A stretch of DNA of 64,000 nucleotides from Sphingomonas echinoides ATCC 14820 (lineage in GTDB: Bacteria; Pseudomonadota; Alphaproteobacteria; Sphingomonadales; Sphingomonadaceae). The stretch lies in NCBI RefSeq assembly GCF_000241465.1, contig NZ_JH584235.1:604305-668304 (forward strand), read 5' to 3'. The translations under genes were made by a program, and so were the position numbers. Shown one piece after another: positions 8,851 through 17,222 of the stretch; the stretch's first letter is position 1; each line of letters opens with the position of its first letter. Below the pieces are notes generated by a model that saw only the letters and a list, made by a program, of their open reading frames with translations, searched no databases and had not been told where the DNA came from.

Positions 8851-10170
8851 TTACCAGGCTGTCTGTGGCGGAGGACCTGCCCAATCCAGCCCAAACTGAA
8901 GCGCGACGCCCTCAAAGACAAATCCCGAGACCGCGATCTTGCACCATATTGCGAAATCATACCCATCGCTGCCGCTGCCCACGTTCATGGCAATCTCCAC
9001 TCGCTGATCGAGCGGATCGTACGTCGCGATGTCGACCGGCAAAAAGTAGCTGTTGCCGTGAAACATATCGATCGGCAGACGACGCGGTGCCACCAGGATC
9101 GTGGAAAAACGGCCATATTCGTCATAAATCAAATCAAAGGCGAACTGATAAGCGTCGCTCGCCTGCCAAATCAGGGTCTGGCGCATGCCCTGAACGTTGG
9201 TCGCCGGCGGGAGCGGCTGGGGATCAAAAATGATGATCTCGCCCGGGCCCTGCGGATAGAGCCGATCGACCGCGATCGTCTCGGCCGACAGCGCCAGGGC
9301 ATCCCCGGAGACCCCCACCCGGACAGTGGGCGCGATCGGATCCGGCGCACCGACCTGCCGCAACACGGTGCCCTGCCCCGCCCCATCGACATTGAAAACG
9401 AACCCGCCCGGCACCGCGACAATGCCCTCGGGCGAAACGCGCGACCCGGCTGACGGGTGCAATTGGATCTGAACCCGCGCCTCACCGGGCAATTGCGGCG
9501 CACGAACGATCAAGCCTGTCGATGGATCCTGACACACATCCGCCGCCCATGTCAGGCCGCGCATGGTGAAGATGCCGGCACCATCATAGACTGAAAGTTG
9601 CACATCGCGTGCTTCGCTCGCGGGGTCCGTGGCGACCGCGTCCCCTCCGCTGACCCCGCCCGCCGCTTCCACGCGCCGGATCAAGGGTTTTGCCAAGATT
9701 CGAGCACCCGCCGGCCCAGCCCCAGCGGCCCCGCCTTCCTGGATCAAGGCGAAATTGTAGTAAGCCCGTGGCCCGCCATTGAGCATGGGGGCCGAGGTGC
9801 CGACGATCGTGCCGAAGCTGAAAATCCAGTCCACCCAATCGCCGTCCGCCGCCAGCGCCTGCAATCGCGCGATCGTGCGCTGAACATCGTCGGTCTGATA
9901 GGCCTGCCGGGCGCTATAAAAGAAATATTCAGGTGCCATGAACACCTTCAACACCGGGCCCGCCGACGGTGGCGGGGTCGCAGCCAAGGCATTGCGGGCA
10001 GTTTGCATCGCGCGCGCCATCAAGGCACAGCGTGCCTCAACATCGCGGATGGAACCGTCCGAGGATTGAATTTGAAGGTCATCGCTTTCAAAATCGGACT
10101 GGACCGTATTCGTAACGTAGGACACAAACTGAACGCCACTATAATGCATTTTAAATACCCAAAATAACAT
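8851..10170 (-). CDS. Nitrilase-fold (carbon-nitrogen hydrolase) protein with extra C-terminal domain
   Basis: The protein has about 439 residues. The N-terminal two-thirds matches the carbon-nitrogen hydrolase fold: APEYFF with Glu81, LAKPL with Lys161, and WAADVCQDP with Cys213. This completes the Glu-Lys-Cys triad that hydrolyses amides or nitriles through a thioester. QIQLHPSAG follows the Cys as in nitrilases. Residues from about 300 on look like a separate beta-rich domain that I do not recognise. It is the last gene of the TIR operon. No Shine-Dalgarno is evident for the start at 10170, and a second Met at residue 8 is possible. Substrate unknown. Confidence 0.65.
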   Translation of the reverse strand: MLFWVFKMHYSGVQFVSYVTNTVQSDFESDDLQIQSSDGSIRDVEARCALMARAMQTARNALAATPPPSAGPVLKVFMAPEYFFYSARQAYQTDDVQRTIARLQALAADGDWVDWIFSFGTIVGTSAPMLNGGPRAYYNFALIQEGGAAGAGPAGARILAKPLIRRVEAAGGVSGGDAVATDPASEARDVQLSVYDGAGIFTMRGLTWAADVCQDPSTGLIVRAPQLPGEARVQIQLHPSAGSRVSPEGIVAVPGGFVFNVDGAGQGTVLRQVGAPDPIAPTVRVGVSGDALALSAETIAVDRLYPQGPGEIIIFDPQPLPPATNVQGMRQTLIWQASDAYQFAFDLIYDEYGRFSTILVAPRRLPIDMFHGNSYFLPVDIATYDPLDQRVEIAMNVGSGSDGYDFAIWCKIAVSGFVFEGVALQFGLDWAGPPPQTAW

Positions 10171-10241
10171 TATTATCGTTATTAAGTACTGATCGCATAA
10201 ACTCTACGATTTTTACAGTATTGATCCGCATATTACTTAGC

Positions 10242-10766
10242 TTAAGCGGTATAGGATTGATTGACGTTGGTTCCAGCGATGACAACGGGATCACCGTGAC
10301 GCATATCCGTACGGTCCGATCGGCCACTTGTCGGGAAACGCACCCGATCTTCGCTTTGCTCGGTCAGCGCGACACTCGGACAGGCAACCATGCCACCGTC
10401 GAAATGAAACAGATGCTCCTGCCCCGGCTGTCGATAATAGATGTCGGCAAAAATCGTGAGGCAAGGCGTTCCGTCGATGCGAATATCGCCGATTTGCCGC
10501 AGCGTGCCGTGCACATGGTAGCCGGACGAAAAATCGACCGCGAACCAGCTTGGCCGATCTTCGTAAATCGCGACCTCATGCCGCTCATCGAGCGATGAGG
10601 CGCAGCGTACGATGGCGACGGCAGGCGGATCGAGATCACCCGCACGCCAAGCGCGATCGAAAATGATCTCGAAGACGAGGCAGCCATCATTTGCGGTCCA
10701 GAACCGGGTTATGTTGCGAAGCAACGGCAGCCCCTTCCCGCGCGAGATTTGTGGATCGCTACTCAC
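10242..10766 (-). CDS. Hypothetical protein in TIR operon
   Basis: The 174-residue protein matches no family I recognise. It appears to alternate beta strands (CLVFEIIFDRAW, AVAIVRCASS, WFAVDFSSGYHVHG, CLTIFADIYY) and has no signal peptide or membrane segment. Its ATG overlaps the previous gene's stop (10763-10766), so it is translationally coupled. About 70 AT-rich bases separate it from the nitrilase-fold gene downstream. Function unknown; its place suggests a partner in the same system. Confidence 0.6.
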   Translation of the reverse strand: MSSDPQISRGKGLPLLRNITRFWTANDGCLVFEIIFDRAWRAGDLDPPAVAIVRCASSLDERHEVAIYEDRPSWFAVDFSSGYHVHGTLRQIGDIRIDGTPCLTIFADIYYRQPGQEHLFHFDGGMVACPSVALTEQSEDRVRFPTSGRSDRTDMRHGDPVVIAGTNVNQSYTA

Positions 10767-11413
10767 GCCATCACGACATTTTGCAGGGAAAAGCGAAACG
10801 GCGTGGCCAGGACATCCCCGCCGCCGCCGCTCATCACAATGTCGGCACTGGCCAGCCCGAGGAGCGACAGCTCCGTTTTGACGTTTGAGAGCGTTTCGGG
10901 GTCAAGCGCCTGCCCTTCCGAAACCGCCGCTGCCGCGCCCACCCAAAGCGAGGGCTTGAGCTGGAATACCGCCATTTGCTGCGGCGGGACGGCTGCCTTG
11001 ACGGCCAGCAGCCTGCCGTCGCGGAAGATGTTTGCCGTAATGCTTGTGCCCGGCAAGGCGTTGCGAACCTGAACCTCGCCAGCAGCGGCTTCCGCCGCGC
11101 CGAACGCCGCTGCGGACTCCGCGCTTTGCGGACCGACGACGAAATAGTGCGAGCCCCAGCCGGACACCGGGCCGGCGATCGCGCCTTCGGCATCGGTGGC
11201 GACCACGTCGATAGTGGTTGGGAAAACAAAGCGATGGGTCAGGCCCGGCGCGCTGTCCGGAATGACCTTCCACGCAATGGGCGCGTCGTCAGCCACGCTG
11301 GCAAGGTTCTTCTGGAAGAGAACAATGGCGGATTTGTTCATATCGTTGGAATTGTTGATGAAATTCAATTCTATCGCCACCGCGCTTCCCCGCATCGACC
11401 CGCAGACGCCCAT
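10763..11413 (-). CDS. Hypothetical protein in TIR operon
   Basis: The frame allows 216 residues. The conserved-looking part begins IELNFINNSNDMNKSAIVLFQKN, so the true start may be the GTG at 11380 (GGGGAAG five bases upstream), giving 205 residues. Predicted beta strands dominate the first half (WKVIPDS, HRFVFPTTIDVVATD, SHYFVVGP), with an Ala-rich centre and VQVRNALPGTSITANIFRDG. No catalytic motif is visible. It follows the cyclase gene after a 193-base gap, which could hold a second promoter, and is coupled to the next gene by ATGA. Confidence 0.6.
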   Translation of the reverse strand: MGVCGSMRGSAVAIELNFINNSNDMNKSAIVLFQKNLASVADDAPIAWKVIPDSAPGLTHRFVFPTTIDVVATDAEGAIAGPVSGWGSHYFVVGPQSAESAAAFGAAEAAAGEVQVRNALPGTSITANIFRDGRLLAVKAAVPPQQMAVFQLKPSLWVGAAAAVSEGQALDPETLSNVKTELSLLGLASADIVMSGGGGDVLATPFRFSLQNVVMA

Positions 11414-11606
11414 GGCCGACAGCGGTCACGCTGCAGCATCGGCGGGAGCGCGGCCCGTTGAGCAGGTACGGGGGAATCGGGCGAAATATGCATGTCGAAC
11501 CCCTTCCGTCGTCCGGGCAACCGGCCGTTCGAGAACACGATCTTCTGGGGGTCCCCGTGCCTGTTACGGCAACGAAAGGATGTGCAAAATCACACAGATT
11601 TCCCAG

Positions 11607-13406
11607 CTATCTCGCGTAGCTCCGCATATCGCCTCGCTCGCGACGCACGAGATTGAAGATCGAAAGCGGGTCGAAGTCGCGCCGTGCTTTGGTCCGGCCA
11701 ACATAGCCGCAACGGAAGCGATCCGCGTGAAAGGTCGCGAGCGCACCGGCCAAGGCTTCGCTGACATAGACCGATCCGGGCGCGACATTCGGTTCGATCC
11801 GCGCCGCGACGACGACATGCGCGCCCACCACGGCCTGCGTGCCCAAGATCGGGTTCATCAACAAGTGCACCGGGCCGTAATGCCCGCCAATCCGCAAGGC
11901 GAGCCAGCGCGGCAGCCCGTGCGCGCGCAAGTTCAACCGGCGATGCGATGCGAGGATCGTCAAAGCCGCCTCCGCTGCATCGGCCGGCTGATCAAATACC
12001 AAGAACACCCCGTCGCCCCATGTCTCGACATGTTCAGGGGGGTGGGCGAGCTTCATGACCGCTTGGGCGATCTGCGCCATCACCACGCTGAAAAAGGCCG
12101 GAATCTGATCGTCGCGCAAGCTGCCAAAGCCGCGCACATCGACGAACAGCATCGCTTTCATCACGGTGGGCGGACGCGCGGTCTGCGCCCGCGGCACTGG
12201 TCGAAGCGGCGCTCGGTCGAGCGTCAGGATGATCTGCCGTCGCGGTGCGCCCGCCCAATATGCCAGATCCGCAGCAACCGTCGATTGCGCGTCTCCGCCG
12301 GAGACGGCCAGCTGCACGGCTTCGGTTGCCAGCGCCTCGGCGCGCAGGATGGCACAGCCGATCGCAAATTGACTCGAATAGGTGAACACCTGATCGTCCC
12401 CGGCATAGGGATCTTTGGTGGCCAAGCGAACCGACTGGGCGCACGCCAGACACGCCTCGAAGCGCCGCACCCAGGCCTGGCCAAAGGGCGCGACCGATGT
12501 GGCGACGAACGATGCCACGGCAGTCGGCAACACGACATGCAGTTCGGCACCACACGCAATCAGCGCTTCCGCCCACAAAATGTCCGCGCCTGCCGCCAAG
12601 CCGCCATAAGCAAAACCGACACGATTGCTTCTCAAGACACTCTGCATTTCCGCAGCAAGTGCTGCGGTGCGGCGCGTGCTGGGATCGGCTCGCTGATCGG
12701 GCGATTCAGGCCAGTTGAAGATACGCCCCGTGAAATGCGCGACGCGTGGCGGACGCAGCGGGTCCAGCCACGCGTTAGACCCGCCCAGTTCCTGCAAAAT
12801 AATGTCGATCTGGCCAAGCGTCGACGCGTGCGCGGTATAGTCCTGAGGAGATCGCGCGATCGCCTGCGCCAGGGTTTCTGCCGCTGCCTCGGGGGCGCCG
12901 AGCAAGACCTGGGCTTCGGCGCGACTGGCCAACGCATAATAGGATTCGGTGGCATCGCCCTCGTCGACCGTGCTCGACAACACGTTTTCGGCCGCCCGGC
13001 GCGCGCGGTCGCCGTCGCCCGCGATCAGACTCATCGTGGCGACATTGATCGCGCTGTATAAACCGCCGTGGCGCGCGTTGCTCGCCGCGTAGCGCAGCGC
13101 CGACGCGCGGGCGAAAGCCCGGCGCCGTGCGCCCGACGACGCCAACGCCACGTCCTTCAACAGGCGCGCGCCAAGCGTTACCGCCTCCGCATCATCCGGG
13201 TCACCGCCAAGCCGCCAGCGCGCATATTCAAGCCGCGCAAAATCCGTGGCTCCCGATCGCGCCAGACACAAAACCGCCGCATGGGCAACGGTGGGAGAAA
13301 CGCCATCCCGCTCGATCCGCCGATAGGCCAGATCGTATGCGGCAAGGTGCTCGCCGCGCCGGATGAGTGCGGCGAGACGAGCATCCTCAACACCTGCATC
13401 ACGCAA
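11607..13406 (-). CDS. TPR / SLOG-like / class III nucleotide cyclase fusion protein
   Basis: The protein has 599 residues. Residues 1-210 are helical TPR-like repeats resembling the TRAFs-binding region found with cyclases. Residues 218-395 form a Rossmann-like unit beginning VAHFTGR, with YGGLAAGADILWAEALIACGAELHVVLP, which I read as SLOG-like. Residues 415-560 are a class III cyclase domain: metal-binding Asp423 (FVDVRGF) and Asp465 (WGDG). By hand alignment the purine-specifying Lys is Glu461, the Asp/Thr position is Ala525 and the transition-state Asn is Val532, while Arg536 remains. Activity may therefore be altered. The start is TTG 13406, 14 bases after the upstream stop. Confidence 0.75.
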   Translation of the reverse strand: MRDAGVEDARLAALIRRGEHLAAYDLAYRRIERDGVSPTVAHAAVLCLARSGATDFARLEYARWRLGGDPDDAEAVTLGARLLKDVALASSGARRRAFARASALRYAASNARHGGLYSAINVATMSLIAGDGDRARRAAENVLSSTVDEGDATESYYALASRAEAQVLLGAPEAAAETLAQAIARSPQDYTAHASTLGQIDIILQELGGSNAWLDPLRPPRVAHFTGRIFNWPESPDQRADPSTRRTAALAAEMQSVLRSNRVGFAYGGLAAGADILWAEALIACGAELHVVLPTAVASFVATSVAPFGQAWVRRFEACLACAQSVRLATKDPYAGDDQVFTYSSQFAIGCAILRAEALATEAVQLAVSGGDAQSTVAADLAYWAGAPRRQIILTLDRAPLRPVPRAQTARPPTVMKAMLFVDVRGFGSLRDDQIPAFFSVVMAQIAQAVMKLAHPPEHVETWGDGVFLVFDQPADAAEAALTILASHRRLNLRAHGLPRWLALRIGGHYGPVHLLMNPILGTQAVVGAHVVVAARIEPNVAPGSVYVSEALAGALATFHADRFRCGYVGRTKARRDFDPLSIFNLVRRERGDMRSYAR

Positions 13407-13420
13407 ACGCCGTGGCCGTC

Positions 13421-13819
13421 TTACTGACCGCCGCCATTTTCAATCTTGGGGTCCAGTCCGATTTTTTGGCCATGGCTGTCAACGAACATCAAGCTATATT
13501 CATAGATGCCGAGGCGCGCACATTGAAAAACGATACGAAATTTGGACTTGGGGGCAGGAGCGTCGCCGACGCTGTTTTCAAGCCAGCTATAGCTGGAGAA
13601 ATTGATACTGTAATCGGCGCCCACAACGAATGGCCGATCCTGAAACATCCAACCGGCATCGATCAGATCGTCTTTCAGAGAAAAGATAATCGTCGTCGGC
13701 TGGTCTAACGAAAGGACCAAAGGAACCGGATTTTCCGGATCGATATAATTCATAAAATTATAGGTCGAATCGATTCCGACAACAATTTCTGTCGTCAGCG
13801 CAGGCCAAACTTGAGTCAT
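13421..13819 (-). CDS. Small hypothetical protein in TIR operon
   Basis: The 132-residue protein matches no family I recognise. Its strand-rich sequence (VPLVLSLDQPTTIIFSLKDD, then FRIVFQCARLGIYEYSLMFVD) suggests a compact beta-sandwich. It has no signal peptide. It lies between the TIR gene (15 bases upstream) and the cyclase gene (14 bases downstream), so all three are surely cotranscribed. The gene is noticeably more AT-rich than its neighbours. Confidence 0.6.
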   Translation of the reverse strand: MTQVWPALTTEIVVGIDSTYNFMNYIDPENPVPLVLSLDQPTTIIFSLKDDLIDAGWMFQDRPFVVGADYSINFSSYSWLENSVGDAPAPKSKFRIVFQCARLGIYEYSLMFVDSHGQKIGLDPKIENGGGQ

Positions 13820-13834
13820 AATGATCCCCCCTTT

Positions 13835-15874
13835 TCACTGACTGACAGTTAAACCGGATTTCTTCCAAAAGGCAAGAAACTCCGGCCGCCGGTACCCTGA
13901 ATTATACAGGCTGCGCGCGGTTTGCTGCGCATGGGCCGCATCGCCGCGTTTAAGCCATGCCCGCGCGAGAGTGTCGCGCCCTTCGGGTAGCAGAACGGAT
14001 TCAAGCGGGGCCAAGGTGGCGATCGCCAGATCGGCTTCCCCGCGTGCGAGCCGCGCAAAACCGACCAACATGGCGACTTGCCCGGGCTCCTTACGCAGCG
14101 GATGCGCTGCGGCCTCGACCAACAGCACAGACGCCGCACGCGAAGCCCCGCCCGAGTCGCCCGCGCGCTGTGACCGCTCAATCGCTTGCCGCTGCCATCG
14201 CCCCTCAATCAGTGGCTTCCAGCGCCACGTGGCTCCGCCAATCGACCGTAACCTGGCAATCCGTTGCCGGGCCAGGTCATGCGCCACCCGCGCGCCGGCA
14301 ACATCTCCCCTGGCGATCGCAAGGTCGACCGCGTCGAGATCCGCAAGCGCCGCATCCGCCAGCCACACTGCGTTGCCGGGATCAAAGGCGACAAGCTTGG
14401 CAAGCCCCGCTCGTGCCCGCCCCAATACGGCTGAACTCTCGTCCAGCTTGCCAAGGTCAAGCGCCCGCCGCGCCAAAGCGAGATCGGCCGCATACACCTT
14501 CTCTTCCAAAGGGCGATTGGCCGAATCGCTTGCGAATTGGGTGTGCAATATCGTCGAGGCGGTCGCGCGCTCGACATAGGCCTCGCGCACATTGCCAAGC
14601 AGGAATTGAGCGTCGGCAACCCAGTTTTGCGCGTCGACCAGATCGGCCAAGCGATCGCTGTCCCCCGGTGCCTTTTGGCTTGCGTCCTTAAATCCCGCGC
14701 GGGCCACCTCAAACGCGGCAAGCCCATCCCGATATCGCCCTTGCTCAAGCAGGAGCGTCCCCAGGTTGCTCCGCGCATAAGCGGGCTCCAGCCGCCAGTC
14801 CGCACGCTTGGGGTCGATCTGCACCAACATGTCGGCAAGCCGGGCATATTCCCCGAAACCATGCTCTGCGGCCGCGACATGATCGAGCTTCCACTCTACG
14901 AACGCCAGCCAGTAGATGTTCTGCGCATGGTCAAACAGACGAGTGCCATCCTGCGGCGCACGCGCGACGAGCCGCGCCGACGTCGCCGCCGCGTCGGTGA
15001 AGGCCTGCGCGGCACCTGGCAAGTCCGCTCGTTTGACCCGGATCGAACCGATCAGCGTCAGCGCCTTGGCTTGCTGCGCCAGCGCGGGATCATCCAACCG
15101 GTCATCGTCGAGGCGGGCATAATGATCGAGCACTTTGCGGCCGACTCCGTCGAGCACATCCAGCCGCCCAACCGGTTCCAGCTTGCCGCGCAGATCGCCC
15201 AGCATGAACGCCACCAGGTCCTCACTTTCGGCGGCTTGCCGCTGGGCGAGCCGCCGCGCGTCGATCGCGGCGAGCGCCAGCGCGCCAAAGGCGACGCTGA
15301 GCAGCATTGCAGCTGCGGTAATCGCCGCCATCAGGCGCGTGCGACGCCGGGCATCGCGCTGGATCAGAAGATCGAGCCCCACGCCCAGCAATCCCGCCGC
15401 CAGTTTCAAACGCGCGAGACGCCGCCCATCGCCTCCGGGGCGCAAATCTGCGGCGAGCGGCTCCTGCCCGGCCGGCAGCGCCTCGCGCAGTGCTTGCGGC
15501 AGGCATTCCAGCAGCGACAGATCCGGTTGCGCCTCCCCGACAAGGACGCACAAAACGCGGTCCGGCGAATGCGTCGTCAGAAAATGCGCCAATTCCGCAT
15601 TGACCCAGCGCGACGCAAGCGCGGCGGGAGAACACAGCAAAATCAGATAGGAAGAGCGATCGAGCGCGCTTCGGATCGAATCGCCAAGATCCGGGCCGGC
15701 CGAGAGTTCGGCCTGATCGCGAAAGATCGGACGCAGCCGCGTCGGCTTGCCCGGATCTGCGCCCAGGCGGCGCGGCGGCCGATATCGTTCCAGCGCGCGA
15801 TGCAGCCACTCCGCCCAGTAATGATCACTATGGCTGTAACTGATAAACGCTATATAGTCCGCAAACTGTGCCAC
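13835..15874 (-). CDS. Membrane-anchored TIR-TPR protein
   Basis: The protein has 679 residues. Residues 5 to about 150 are a TIR domain: YIAFISYSHSD, the long AB loop with RYRPPRRL, and SSYLILLCSPAALASRWVNAEL, where Glu94 sits at the position of the NADase glutamate. Bacterial TIR domains commonly cleave NAD+ and can make cyclic ADP-ribose signals; activity here is inferred. A single membrane helix spans about residues 181-203, followed by the linker EDLVAFMLGDLRGKLEPVGRLD and TPR-like repeats to the end. It is the first gene of a six-gene operon and lies 52 bases from a divergent Crp-type regulator. Confidence 0.85.
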   Translation of the reverse strand: MAQFADYIAFISYSHSDHYWAEWLHRALERYRPPRRLGADPGKPTRLRPIFRDQAELSAGPDLGDSIRSALDRSSYLILLCSPAALASRWVNAELAHFLTTHSPDRVLCVLVGEAQPDLSLLECLPQALREALPAGQEPLAADLRPGGDGRRLARLKLAAGLLGVGLDLLIQRDARRRTRLMAAITAAAMLLSVAFGALALAAIDARRLAQRQAAESEDLVAFMLGDLRGKLEPVGRLDVLDGVGRKVLDHYARLDDDRLDDPALAQQAKALTLIGSIRVKRADLPGAAQAFTDAAATSARLVARAPQDGTRLFDHAQNIYWLAFVEWKLDHVAAAEHGFGEYARLADMLVQIDPKRADWRLEPAYARSNLGTLLLEQGRYRDGLAAFEVARAGFKDASQKAPGDSDRLADLVDAQNWVADAQFLLGNVREAYVERATASTILHTQFASDSANRPLEEKVYAADLALARRALDLGKLDESSAVLGRARAGLAKLVAFDPGNAVWLADAALADLDAVDLAIARGDVAGARVAHDLARQRIARLRSIGGATWRWKPLIEGRWQRQAIERSQRAGDSGGASRAASVLLVEAAAHPLRKEPGQVAMLVGFARLARGEADLAIATLAPLESVLLPEGRDTLARAWLKRGDAAHAQQTARSLYNSGYRRPEFLAFWKKSGLTVSQ

Positions 15875-15902
15875 GTACTCGCCCCCCGGCTGGCCAACGC
15901 AG

Positions 15903-15917
15903 AATGCCTAGGGCATT
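15903..15917. promoter_or_regulatory. Palindrome in the TIR / Crp-type divergent region
   Basis: AATGCC-TAG-GGCATT is a perfect six-base inverted repeat with a three-base centre. It occupies the middle of the 52-base region between the divergent TIR gene and the Crp/Fnr-type gene. Its place suggests an operator for the adjacent regulator, although it does not match the enteric CRP or FNR consensus. Confidence 0.45.
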
Positions 15918-15926
15918 GAGCGTTTG

Positions 15927-16667
15927 ATGCAAGATGTTGGTGGATCGAAACAAATCTCGTCGGCCGCCATGGCGGCCGTGGAGCGCTGTGCGCTGTTCCG
16001 CCACATGAGCCAGGCGGAACGCGCGCATGTGGCAGCGCACACTGTGTGGCGGATTTATCAACGCGGAGAACAGGTTGTGCGGGCGCAGGAACCCGGCGAA
16101 GACGTCTATATCGTTGCCGCCGGAACCCTGTTGGCGAATCAATTTTCGCGGGCGGGACGTGAAATCGGGTATCGCCGATTGGAAGCGGGGGCGCACTTCG
16201 GTGAACTGGCCGCGATTGACGGTGCCCCGCGATCGGCCAATGTTTTCGCGCTGAGCGTGGCGGAGATCGGACGGCTGCCCCAAGCGCTCGTCAAGACGCT
16301 GCTGTCCGAGTGTCCGGGCTTCACCCAAGCGTTGCTCGAAGATCTGACCGCGATGGTCCGCAGCCTGAGCGCGCAAGTCTTCCGATTGGGTGCGATCCCC
16401 GCCCCCTGCCGCTTGCAAATGGAATTGCTGCGAATGGCGCGAGCGAGCGGGGTCGCGGAGGACCAGGCCCGCATTACCGGCATCCCCACCCATGCCGAAA
16501 TGGCCGTCTTGGTGGGAACGCAACGCGAAGTCGTGAGCCGCGAGTTTGCACGACTGGCCGCGCTTGGCCTGATCGCTCGGACCGGGAGGGATCTCCTGAT
16601 CACCGCCGTTTCCGCGCTCACCGCAGAAATCGAGCGCCAGGGCGGCGACCCTTCTTTGTCCGAATAG
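15927..16667 (+). CDS. Crp/Fnr-family transcriptional regulator
   Basis: The 246-residue protein has an N-terminal cyclic nucleotide-binding beta barrel (about residues 20-135). It contains FGELAAIDGAPRSANV, which keeps the Glu and the Arg-Ser pair that contact cyclic nucleotide in E. coli CRP. A dimer helix follows, then a winged helix (HAEMAVLVGTQREVVSREFARLAALGLI). There are no FNR-type cysteines at the N-terminus. It is divergent from the TIR/cyclase operon and is the obvious candidate to regulate it and to read a cyclic nucleotide. The ATG at 15927 is preceded by a possible TTG at 15924. Confidence 0.85.
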   Translation: MQDVGGSKQISSAAMAAVERCALFRHMSQAERAHVAAHTVWRIYQRGEQVVRAQEPGEDVYIVAAGTLLANQFSRAGREIGYRRLEAGAHFGELAAIDGAPRSANVFALSVAEIGRLPQALVKTLLSECPGFTQALLEDLTAMVRSLSAQVFRLGAIPAPCRLQMELLRMARASGVAEDQARITGIPTHAEMAVLVGTQREVVSREFARLAALGLIARTGRDLLITAVSALTAEIERQGGDPSLSE

Positions 16668-16769
16668 CCATGTCCGAAACTGCGCGCGGCGGCGCGTCCC
16701 CTTGTCCACGGTCCTGTTGCGTGCCGCGGTCGGCCTCATGGGAAGAGGAACCCGCCGAGACAGGCTAGA

Positions 16770-17168
16770 TCACCCGATCATCCCGTCGCCCGCGCCTTTG
16801 GCGAGCATCCGGCCGATCGCATCGAAGAGCGAATCCATCGCGACGGGTTTGAACAAGACCTCGTCAGCCCCTTGGGCGATGCACCGTTCGCGCAAATCGA
16901 CCGCAGTATCCGCCGTCACGACGATCACCGGCAAATGGGCCTTCGCGTCGCTGCGCGCCCGGATGTGGCGCAGCGTTTCAAACCCATCCATCCCCGGCAT
17001 CCGCAAATCGAGCAGGACAATCTCGAAATCCTGCGCGTCGATCAGCGCCAGTCCGATTTCCCCGCTTTCCGCGCCCGTCATGGTCGCGCCAGCCACGTCG
17101 AGCATGTCTTTCACGACGCGCCGATTCATCGGGTCGTCTTCGATGAACAGGATGTTCACCGGGGGCAA
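16770..17168 (-). CDS. Single-domain response regulator
   Basis: The 132-residue protein is a stand-alone receiver domain. It has the acidic pair EDD near residues 10-12, phosphoacceptor Asp53 in LLDLRMPGMDGFE, a conserved Thr in VVTAD, and Lys in LFKP. There is no output domain, so it acts by protein contact or as a phosphorelay intermediate. It lies 54 bases downstream of a TPR histidine kinase on the same strand, its likely partner, and converges on the Crp-type gene. Confidence 0.92.
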   Translation of the reverse strand: MPPVNILFIEDDPMNRRVVKDMLDVAGATMTGAESGEIGLALIDAQDFEIVLLDLRMPGMDGFETLRHIRARSDAKAHLPVIVVTADTAVDLRERCIAQGADEVLFKPVAMDSLFDAIGRMLAKGAGDGMIG

Positions 17169-17222
17169 TCCGTTATGGAATCACGAGAGGAAAAATACGC
17201 CATGATGTGCATCTCTATCGTG

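Noticed and set aside
11581..11594. TGTG-CAAAAT-CACA as a CRP-type binding site
   Set aside because: The arms are separated by six bases, two fewer than in the CRP consensus, and only four bases long; it may still be a half-decent site but is not a supported call.
11196..13061. A plus-strand open frame of about 620 codons opposite the cyclase gene
   Set aside because: The minus-strand cyclase fusion has clear domain motifs and operon spacing; the plus frame has none.
8851..15874. A classical Thoeris system
   Set aside because: There is a TIR protein and a SLOG-like domain, but no SIR2 NADase or other ThsA architecture; the cyclase fusion is different, so only the logic is comparable.
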